Shown in pieces: positions 1-5,184 of a stretch of 5,558 nt of DNA; position 1 is the first letter of the stretch, and every line of letters starts with the position of its first letter. A program made the position numbers and the translations under genes. The notes beneath the pieces are model-generated. The model worked only from the letters and a program-made list of their open reading frames with translations, was not told the DNA's origin and did not search any database. The stretch spans positions 1-5,558 of the forward strand of contig SFMP01000009.1 in assembly GCA_004554395.1 (NCBI GenBank). The letters are read 5' to 3'. Source of the stretch: Myxococcales bacterium (GTDB taxonomy: Bacteria; Myxococcota_A; Bradymonadia; UBA4248).

Positions 1-1
1 C

Positions 2-1918
2 ATGCCTAGCAGCGGCGGGCGCAATCTCGTCGCGCCACAGGCGCCCGATGCGAGCGCCGCGCCAACCAATCCGCCTGCAATGGGGGCACCGCGCGCCGCC
101 CAAATGCCCCCGATGGTGCCCGGCATGATCGACCCATCGGTCGCACCGATGAGCTTTAACCCCAATTCGATGGGGATGTCGCCTGCGGGCATGCCAGCGG
201 CACCTGTGCCGCAGGCCTCAACACATCAATCGAGCGATGCACTCGGCGGCGTTCCCGCGCCCGGCATGATCGACCCATCGGTCGCACCGATGAGCTTTAA
301 CCCCAATTCGATGGGGATGTCGCCTGCGCCCGAACAAGCCCAATCTTGCGCCGATCAACCCGATCAAAACATAGCCGACGAAGCCAACGTTCCCAGCGAT
401 AGCCATCCCAATCTAGCCCCGAGCGAAGGCGATAACCAAGCCAACAGCCCCGATCCCGATATCTTGCCATCGTCTGAGTCTAACGTTGCTCATAGTGCTG
501 GCGATTCGTGTGCGCGCCAAATCCGCCGTCGCAATACTGCCGATGGCATGATGGCTTGCGATAACGTCCCGCGCCGCGCCTCCCGTGCCCAAGTCGGACG
601 GGCTTCCAATATGCATTCGGGCGTTCAAGGCGTCGTTTCGCGCGGATCGACGATGAATCCATCGTCGGGACACCATGCTGCTGTCGCCGTCAATCGTTCG
701 GGGCGCGGTATGCAAGCCGGTCGGCGCGGCGCACAACACTATACTCCACGCGTCAGCGACAGCCAATCCGATGCCCAAGCCGTCGTCCCTGCTCACGACG
801 CCCAATTCCTCAGCGATTCCAACGAAATCCCCGTCTCTAACGAAATCCCCGTCGCGCAAGAGTGCGCCGTTGCGCACCAACCCGTCGAATCCCTCGTCGA
901 TTCCGCACCCGTTCACGACGACTCGATCGAAGATAATTCCAAAGCCTCTGGGAAATCCGAAATTATCGAGCTCGGCGACGACGGCCAACTCGGCGATCAA
1001 TTCGGCGATAGCGTCGACGAATACCTCCCCGAAATCGATGGCGATGTCCCCGACTCTTCGATCGACGATATCCCCCGAGAATTGCTACCCAATGCCGATC
1101 ACGATCCAGAACGCGATCATGGCGCCGATGCCCAAGCCGCTCAAAGCGAAGACCAGAATGGCACAAGCCACATCGAATCGATGAACGAAGATAATTCAGA
1201 ATCTTCACAGAATGTCGAAGAACATTCGCAATCGACGCATTCCGAGCCGTCTCTCGAAGTTCCCAGTTCTGCCGATTCTGCTGCTTTTGCTACCGAGCGC
1301 GAATCGCTCATCGCCGAAAAAGACGCAATGGCGACTGAATTGGCATCGCTACGCGAACAAAATGCATCGATGGCCGAAGAAAACGCGGCGCTCAAATCCT
1401 CCGCCGAAGCCCTCCAAACCGAAAAATCGGCGCTCCAATCCGAAATCGAATCGCTCACGGCGCAACTCGACGAATTGCGTCGCCGCGAATCTGCCGACCA
1501 TGCGGTGGCGCAAGCGCAATCCGAAGAAGCTATCGAGCAACTCAAAGAAGCCCATGAGCGCGAAATCGACGATCTCATCATCGTTCACGCTTCCGAACTC
1601 GGAAACGTCGAATCCGAACGCGACGATTTGAAGCAGAAAGTCGCCGATCTCGAAGGACAATTGCAACAGGCTCGCGATGCCGCCCGATCCGCCGAAGATA
1701 AAAACGCCGAAGCCGAAAAAGGCGCGGCTTGTGCTCAGTTCGTGCCGCGATGGGCATCGCGATTTAATGCACTCCTGCAATATGCAAAAGTCTTCGAACG
1801 CGCCGTCGAAAAACTCGGCGTCGAAGCCACAGAACCAAAAACGACAGAATATGTGCGATCGATGGTTGACATGATACGGTTCTGTGCCGATGACTTAAAC
1901 GACGTCAACGCAAAATGA
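2..1918 (+). CDS. Pro/Met-rich, charge-segregated coiled-coil protein, probably 5'-truncated
   Basis: Family not recognised. The 638 readable residues fall into blocks. Residues 1-115 are Pro/Ala/Met-rich and include two identical 23-residue units (about 40-62 and 87-109, each beginning PGMIDPSV). Residues 170-250 are Arg-rich (RQIRRR, RRASR, RSGRG, RRGAQ). Residues 296-420 are strongly acidic and Ser-rich. Residues about 428-575 form a long heptad-like Glu/Ala/Leu coiled coil (LREQNASMAEENAALKSS and onward). A last segment (578-638, starting FVPRWASRF) lacks low complexity and looks like a small helical domain. No signal peptide or membrane segment is seen, so it is probably cytoplasmic. Only one base precedes the first ATG and no ribosome site is visible, so the true start is probably upstream. 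A scaffold, polarity or motility-type role is conceivable from architecture alone; this is inference. Coding status is supported by consistent codon use across the full length and by the long coiled coil; antisense ORFs here are shadows. Confidence 0.82.
   Translation: MPSSGGRNLVAPQAPDASAAPTNPPAMGAPRAAQMPPMVPGMIDPSVAPMSFNPNSMGMSPAGMPAAPVPQASTHQSSDALGGVPAPGMIDPSVAPMSFNPNSMGMSPAPEQAQSCADQPDQNIADEANVPSDSHPNLAPSEGDNQANSPDPDILPSSESNVAHSAGDSCARQIRRRNTADGMMACDNVPRRASRAQVGRASNMHSGVQGVVSRGSTMNPSSGHHAAVAVNRSGRGMQAGRRGAQHYTPRVSDSQSDAQAVVPAHDAQFLSDSNEIPVSNEIPVAQECAVAHQPVESLVDSAPVHDDSIEDNSKASGKSEIIELGDDGQLGDQFGDSVDEYLPEIDGDVPDSSIDDIPRELLPNADHDPERDHGADAQAAQSEDQNGTSHIESMNEDNSESSQNVEEHSQSTHSEPSLEVPSSADSAAFATERESLIAEKDAMATELASLREQNASMAEENAALKSSAEALQTEKSALQSEIESLTAQLDELRRRESADHAVAQAQSEEAIEQLKEAHEREIDDLIIVHASELGNVESERDDLKQKVADLEGQLQQARDAARSAEDKNAEAEKGAACAQFVPRWASRFNALLQYAKVFERAVEKLGVEATEPKTTEYVRSMVDMIRFCADDLNDVNAK
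118..187 (+). repeat. 70-bp exact direct repeat, copy 1
   Basis: Identical base for base to 259-328, with an offset of 141 bp (47 codons), so the reading frame is kept. It encodes the unit that begins PGMIDPSV and ends NSMGMSPA. Identity extends through all synonymous positions, which points to recent duplication or homogenisation rather than old divergence under protein-level selection. Confidence 0.95.
259..328 (+). repeat. 70-bp exact direct repeat, copy 2
   Basis: Second copy of the block at 118-187. The 71 bp between the copies encode a Pro/Ala/Gln/Ser-rich linker that is not itself repeated inside the window. The copies differ from each other at the bases immediately outside both edges, which sets the limits. 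Confidence 0.95.
821..853 (+). repeat. Short tandem repeat encoding NEIPV twice
   Basis: The 15-mer AACGAAATCCCCGTC occurs at 821-835 and 839-853, an 18-bp period, giving NEIPVSNEIPV at residues 274-284 of the coiled-coil protein. It lies at the junction between the basic and acidic blocks. It is a second, smaller, in-frame duplication in the same gene. Confidence 0.9.
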
Positions 1919-1938
1919 CGTTTTACGGGTTCGCTTTT

Positions 1939-1957
1939 GTGGCGCATGGCGCGCCAC
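1939..1957. repeat. Intergenic inverted repeat (hairpin) between coiled-coil gene and dfx
   Basis: GTGGCGC (1939-1945) and GCGCCAC (1951-1957) are perfect reverse complements around a 5-base loop. They lie in the 70-bp gap between the stop at 1918 and the ATG at 1989. No T-run follows on either strand, so it is not a standard intrinsic terminator. It could be an operator, an mRNA stability element or an attenuating hairpin ahead of the superoxide reductase gene. A weaker stem (ACGTCA 1902-1907 with TGACGT 1916-1921, followed by three more T) overlaps the upstream stop codon. Confidence 0.4.
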
Positions 1958-1988
1958 GACAGCAAAACCCACCACGAGGAGAAGAACC

Positions 1989-2381
1989 ATGGCTGATAGA
2001 TTCTATTACTGCAAACATTGCCACAACCTCATCGGCGTAATTCATGCCTCGGGCGTCGTGCCCGTCTGTTGCGGCGAGCCCATGACACAGCTCGTCGCCA
2101 ATACCGTCGATGCGAGCAAAGAAAAACACCTCCCCGTCGTTCAAGTCGAAGAAAAAGAATGCGGAAGGAGAGTCAATGTCAGCGTCGGTAGCGTGGCGCA
2201 CCCCATGACACCCGAACACCTCATCGAATGGATATACGTCGAAACCTGTTGCGGAGGGCATCGCATCTCGCTGTCGCCCGAATCCGCCCCTGAAGCCGTC
2301 GTCGTCTTGCCGACCAAAGAAAAGCCACTCGCCGTCTATGCATACTGTAACTTGCACGGACTCTGGAAGACCGAACTCTAG
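1989..2381 (+). CDS. dfx: Desulfoferrodoxin (two-iron superoxide reductase)
   Basis: Cytoplasmic enzyme that reduces superoxide to hydrogen peroxide without making oxygen, normally taking electrons from rubredoxin. The 130 residues match the usual length of the two-domain class. The N-terminal desulforedoxin-like domain has the rubredoxin-type iron ligands Cys8, Cys11, Cys27 and Cys28 (YCKHC, then CCGEPM). The catalytic neelaredoxin domain has the five ligands of the square-pyramidal iron: His47, His71, His77, Cys120 and His123. The active-site Glu45-Lys46 sits in the EKHLPV motif, with the typical SVAHPM and YCNLHGLWK segments. The ATG is set by a strong GAGGAG (1976-1981), 7 bases upstream. 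It follows the coiled-coil gene by 70 bp on the same strand, so co-transcription is possible but not shown. Oddity: three extra cysteines (Cys58, Cys87, Cys88) that are not metal ligands in known structures. Identification is very secure. Confidence 0.97.
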   Translation: MADRFYYCKHCHNLIGVIHASGVVPVCCGEPMTQLVANTVDASKEKHLPVVQVEEKECGRRVNVSVGSVAHPMTPEHLIEWIYVETCCGGHRISLSPESAPEAVVVLPTKEKPLAVYAYCNLHGLWKTEL

Positions 2382-2406
2382 TTTCTAACTAGTGTTCACA
2401 ACACAT

Positions 2407-2467
2407 AGCCCCTCCACACGCCATCGACGATCCCGCTCTATTGGGGCGGTCGTTTGGCCGAGGGGCT
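2407..2467. terminator. Terminator-like inverted repeat between convergent genes
   Basis: AGCCCCTC (2407-2414) pairs perfectly with GAGGGGCT (2460-2467). The 45-base intervening segment can itself fold (CGAC with GTCG, plus a CCC/GGG stretch). It lies between the dfx stop (2381) and the glycosyltransferase stop (2475), where a shared bidirectional terminator is expected. The T-run is weak: TTT only on the plus strand, and a T/G-rich stretch on the minus strand. Efficiency as an intrinsic terminator is therefore uncertain. Two small hairpins just after the dfx stop (CTAGT/ACTAG 2378-2392 and GTGTT/AACAC 2392-2404) add to the structured 3' region. Confidence 0.5.
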
Positions 2468-2474
2468 TTGGGTG

Positions 2475-3644
2475 TTACGAAAAATATGCACCGCGCAATA
2501 TCGCTTTCACGGCTTCGACGTGTTTTTCGGGCGTAAACCGCGACCAAGCGATATCGCGTGCGACATGTGCTAGCTCATCTCTGATCTGTTTCGACGCTAG
2601 GCTGTCGATAGCCCCGACGATTTGGCTCGCCGAGCCAACGTCGACATAGCGCACACATGTCGACGAACCAAATATATCGGGAATTCCACCGACGCGCGTC
2701 GTGATCACGGGCAAACCTTCAAATAAAGCCTCGATAATGCACAACGGCTGCCCTTCGTATTGCGATGGCAAGATGAAGATATCGGCATCGCGGTAGTGCG
2801 CATGCTTTTCTTCGCCCGTCGCTATTGGATATATCTCGACGTTCTCGATGCCGTGCGTGCGCATATACGATTCGACCGCGTTTTCGGGGGCATCGATCGT
2901 CTTTGCCGGTGCTCCAACGAAGACAAATTCGTAGTTTTTCCCTGCCTCTTGCGCCATCTTGGCGGCATCGAGCAATGTGAAAATCCCCTTTTCGGCGATG
3001 AAATTGCTCAAAAACAAGATGCGTATGTTGTCGCGAATGGGGCGGTGCGCATCGTTGCAGAGCTTAATAAAATTCGGGTCAATGCCATTATCGATGGCGA
3101 CGATTCGATCTTCGGGCAAAATGTCGCAGAACATTACGCGCAAATTGTCGCTCAAAACGATTGCCCGATACAGTTGCTTTAGCGCGATCGTTTCGAGTTG
3201 CCTCAATGCTTTGGGCATGTTGTCGAGTGCTTTGCGAAGCCCCGATCCGTGTACATGAGCGACACAAGGGTGGCGCGTCGCCGCGGCTATCGCCATCAAG
3301 ACGAGATCGCGACAAAGCGCTTTCGTGCCGTGACCGAGCTGCAAATAGACGACGAGATGTCGATGCGTTGCACAACACCAAGCGAGCGACGATGCCACGC
3401 GGCAAAGCCGAAATAGGCGCTTCAGTAGCGGGTCTCCGGCGATGGGCTGTGCAATATCGAACTTAAACACGACAAAATCGCCGTCGCTTTCAAGCCCCTT
3501 GGCCAATAAATCGGCGGCTAAACTCTGCCCACTTATCGGCGGCGGGAACGCCGCCACCATCGCGACGGCAATCGGCGTCGCGTGTCCAATTTCCGTATAT
3601 AGTACTTTCTCCGAGCTCAAACTTTGCGCCTTATCGCCTACCAT
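2475..3644 (-). CDS. Family 4 (GT-B fold) glycosyltransferase
   Basis: Predicted to transfer a sugar from a nucleotide-sugar donor to a glycan, lipid or other acceptor; substrates cannot be read from sequence. It is 389 residues from the chosen start, typical for the family. Numbering from that start, the N-terminal Rossmann half has FPPPISG (33-39) and HVHGSG (130-135). The C-terminal donor-binding half has LSNFIAEKG (212-220), the conserved Glu-x7-Glu (Glu297 and Glu305, in EGQPLCIIE) and VGGIPDI (318-324). An in-frame ATG at 3710 would add 22 residues. It lies inside the upstream HU/IHF gene and lacks support, whereas the ATG at 3644 has an AAGGA about 8 bases upstream, in the 13-bp gap after that gene's stop. 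No signal peptide or transmembrane helix is evident, so a cytoplasmic or membrane-associated enzyme is likely. It is the last gene of a three-gene operon. Role in surface polysaccharide or glycolipid synthesis is inference. Confidence 0.92.
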   Translation of the reverse strand: MVGDKAQSLSSEKVLYTEIGHATPIAVAMVAAFPPPISGQSLAADLLAKGLESDGDFVVFKFDIAQPIAGDPLLKRLFRLCRVASSLAWCCATHRHLVVYLQLGHGTKALCRDLVLMAIAAATRHPCVAHVHGSGLRKALDNMPKALRQLETIALKQLYRAIVLSDNLRVMFCDILPEDRIVAIDNGIDPNFIKLCNDAHRPIRDNIRILFLSNFIAEKGIFTLLDAAKMAQEAGKNYEFVFVGAPAKTIDAPENAVESYMRTHGIENVEIYPIATGEEKHAHYRDADIFILPSQYEGQPLCIIEALFEGLPVITTRVGGIPDIFGSSTCVRYVDVGSASQIVGAIDSLASKQIRDELAHVARDIAWSRFTPEKHVEAVKAILRGAYFS

Positions 3645-3657
3645 TGCACAATCCTTA

Positions 3658-3939
3658 CTAAATCTCGGGATTGAGCAGTGCAAAAAGTGCTCGCCCGGGC
3701 TTAAACGCAATCAAACGCTTCCCCGTTATCTGAATGGGCCTATTCGTCTGCGGATTATGTCCAATTCTGTCGCGCTGTACTTTGAGCGTAAACGCGCCAA
3801 AACCGCGCATGATGATCTTATCGCCTGCGAGCAGCGCATCGGTCATCGTGTCGAATATCGCATCCATCACGAGCTGTGCATGGCGCAAGGGGATCTTGAA
3901 CTGTTCTGCCAACTTTTTCGTCAATTCAGATTTCGTCAC
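3658..3939 (-). CDS. HU/IHF-family DNA-binding protein (IHF-beta-like)
   Basis: Small architectural protein that binds and bends DNA as a dimer in the nucleoid. The 93 residues agree with the family. The N-terminal helical dimerisation part opens MTKSEL, as in many IHF-beta chains, and runs through MDAIFDTMTDAL. RGFGAF lies at 45-50. The beta-arm has the intercalating-type proline (Pro63 in HNPQT), and the C-terminal FKPGRAL sits at 79-85. The arm reads IGHNPQTNRPI where most relatives have GRNPKTGE, so His replaces the usual Arg before Asn-Pro. The start is GTG, chosen because AGGAG (3947-3951) sits 7 bases upstream and the MTKSEL start matches the family. That Shine-Dalgarno abuts the stop of the preceding J-domain gene, 11 bp away, which indicates tight co-transcription. 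Whether it is a true IHF-beta, an HU homodimer or a paralogue cannot be decided here. Confidence 0.94.
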   Translation of the reverse strand: MTKSELTKKLAEQFKIPLRHAQLVMDAIFDTMTDALLAGDKIIMRGFGAFTLKVQRDRIGHNPQTNRPIQITGKRLIAFKPGRALFALLNPEI

Positions 3940-3950
3940 GGTGGAGCTCC

Positions 3951-4820
3951 TTATTTTGCTGCAAACGACATGAGCATGGAACGCGCCGATTCGTTGTATT
4001 TGTCGTATTGAAGAGCGAGCTTGAGCGACTGCATGGCGGCGTCTTTATCGCCCGTCGCTTGTGCTGTCTGTGCCTTGGCAACGAATTCGTCTGCCATGTG
4101 GATGCCGTTTGCGTTTTTGAGTCGGTAATCGGCTTGGAATTTTTTATAGCCCGCTAGGCTCATGCCTTTATGCTGCCCAACTTCGCGCGAGATTTCAAGA
4201 TAAATTTCGCACGCTACGCCGTGCTGCAAGATCTTATACGCCTCATTCAATATCTGATACGCATCGCCCAACGATTCCGAAAGGGCGTCGCTAAAATCGC
4301 TCCGATGCTTGTCGGGGTGCAAATTTTTCACGATTCGATTGTAAACCGTGCGCAAGATCTTGCGGTCGTCTTGCGGTCGCATACCAAAGAGTTCGAACAA
4401 ATTCCCCGTCTCTGCCTTTTTCAAAAACGCTCCAACTTCGAACTCCACCTGCGTGGCTGTTTCATCGCTCAGCGACATAAATGGCGCATTCGGCAACTTG
4501 GGCGTCGCTGCCTCGGCTTTTGTCAAAAAGAACGCTCGCAACGGCGCAACGATCTCGGGCGTAATCGGCATGTCGAGCATCAGCCCCGGGCGTTGCCCAA
4601 AACCATTCTGCGTCGCCTCCGACTTGCCCATCATCCTCTCCACACTCCCATCTAGCGCAATCGATTGCCCCGTCTCCGTTATCGTCAACGCCACCTTCAC
4701 AGGCGTCCCCTTCGGCGCTCCCTCGAACGCCTCGACGAATAGCTTTTGCTTCGAGAGCTGGCTCTTGTACACGTCTAGCGCCTGTTGTTGCGTCGCAAAT
4801 ATTCGCTTAAATGATAACAT
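3951..4820 (-). CDS. J-domain protein with N-terminal PilZ-like and C-terminal TPR-like regions
   Basis: Likely a specialised Hsp40 co-chaperone that recruits a DnaK-type Hsp70 to a particular client or signal; the client is unknown. Of 289 residues, about 25-98 resemble the beta-barrel of PilZ-like domains common in myxobacteria (GTPVKVALTI, IALDGSV, GLMLDMPI). The RxxxR and D/NxSxxG motifs of c-di-GMP binders are not seen, so ligand binding is doubtful. About 141-205 form a J domain: NLFELFGM opening, a helix II rich in Arg and Lys, the invariant His-Pro-Asp at 168-170, and AYQILNEAYKIL. About 244-283 look like one or more TPR helices (AQATGDKDAAMQSLKLAL). There is no zinc-finger or Gly/Phe region, so it is not a canonical DnaJ. 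The ATG has a GAGG-type ribosome site about 7 bases upstream. It leads the operon with the HU/IHF and glycosyltransferase genes. The J domain is certain; the flanking domain calls are tentative. Confidence 0.9.
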   Translation of the reverse strand: MLSFKRIFATQQQALDVYKSQLSKQKLFVEAFEGAPKGTPVKVALTITETGQSIALDGSVERMMGKSEATQNGFGQRPGLMLDMPITPEIVAPLRAFFLTKAEAATPKLPNAPFMSLSDETATQVEFEVGAFLKKAETGNLFELFGMRPQDDRKILRTVYNRIVKNLHPDKHRSDFSDALSESLGDAYQILNEAYKILQHGVACEIYLEISREVGQHKGMSLAGYKKFQADYRLKNANGIHMADEFVAKAQTAQATGDKDAAMQSLKLALQYDKYNESARSMLMSFAAK

Positions 4821-4869
4821 CTCAAATCCTCACCACAGTATCGTTCCGCCGCCATCGCGACTCCCCATC

Positions 4870-4898
4870 ATTCTACTCGCTATTGCCCCCGCTGTCAT
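4870..4898 (-). promoter_or_regulatory. Sigma70-like promoter of the J-domain operon
   Basis: On the minus strand ATGACA (4893-4898) and TAGAAT (4870-4875) are separated by exactly 17 bp, each one base from the E. coli-type consensus. Transcription would begin near 4863, leaving a leader of about 43 bases before the ATG at 4820. Position and orientation fit the three-gene operon. Sigma specificity in this organism is assumed. Confidence 0.55.
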
Positions 4899-5110
4899 TC
4901 TGTTTTGCCTTCATGATCCAGATAAAGCCCGTTAGGGCGCGGGATGCGATTCGCCCCCGGCAACGCCAAGGGAAAAGACGCCAAATTTGCGGTGCAGTCG
5001 CTAGACGCTTGCATTGGTGCCCAATTGTGTACCCATGATGATTTGTCTTGAGTAAGAAGCCAATAGACCTTAAAACGGCGCAGTGCCTTTGGTGAGATAG
5101 AGGTACTGCG
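4899..5110. other. Gene-free stretch between divergent promoters
   Basis: About 200 bp with no convincing coding region. A possible 82-residue minus-strand frame (4873-5121) has no family resemblance and overlaps the operon promoter. One short hairpin is present: GCCC 4927-4930, loop GTTA, GGGC 4935-4938. On the minus strand it is followed by TTTAT, a weak terminator shape that could insulate the operon from upstream transcription. Composition shifts from GC-rich around 4920-4980 to AT-rich beyond about 5040. No tRNA, small RNA or mobile-element end was recognised. Confidence 0.4.
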
Positions 5111-5132
5111 TTATCATTCACTGGTATGATAA
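5111..5132. promoter_or_regulatory. Extended -10 promoter inside a perfect inverted repeat, ahead of lipoprotein gene
   Basis: TTATCAT (5111-5117) and ATGATAA (5126-5132) are exact reverse complements with an 8-base spacer. Inside the right arm, TGGTATGAT (5122-5130) reads as an extended -10 element, TGn followed by TATGAT, one base from TATAAT. No good -35 is seen at the right distance, as is usual for extended -10 promoters. Transcription would start near 5137, about 48 bases before the lipoprotein ATG. The dyad could be an operator occluding RNA polymerase; this part is inference. Confidence 0.45.
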
Positions 5133-5184
5133 TGCATGGCAGGCACTTGTGGTACTCTCAATGAAAGAAAGGAAGGATTGTTTT

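Noticed and set aside
413..1000. Long minus-strand open frame (195 codons) opposite the coiled-coil gene
   Set aside because: It mirrors the biased codons of the plus-strand gene (TCG, GAC and similar), has low complexity, no ribosome site and no recognisable domain.
3645..3710. Upstream ATG at 3710 for the glycosyltransferase
   Set aside because: It would put 53 bp of overlap on the HU/IHF gene and has no ribosome site, while the ATG at 3644 has one and starts just before the domain.
4348..4935. Plus-strand open frame of 195 codons antisense to the J-domain gene
   Set aside because: The opposite strand encodes a clear J domain with HPD and a good ribosome site; the antisense product resembles nothing and crosses the operon promoter.
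4921..4940. Hairpin GCCC-GTTA-GGGC as a true terminator
   Set aside because: The stem is only 4 bp with a short T-run on the minus strand, and no minus-strand gene upstream needs termination inside the window.
4940..5060. Possible tRNA or small RNA in the gene-free stretch
   Set aside because: No T-loop GTTCGA-type consensus, acceptor stem or cloverleaf could be built by eye.
4873..5121. Minus-strand 82-codon frame in the gene-free stretch
   Set aside because: It overlaps the operon promoter, is rich in Arg, His and Trp without any domain pattern, and spans the composition shift; probably chance.
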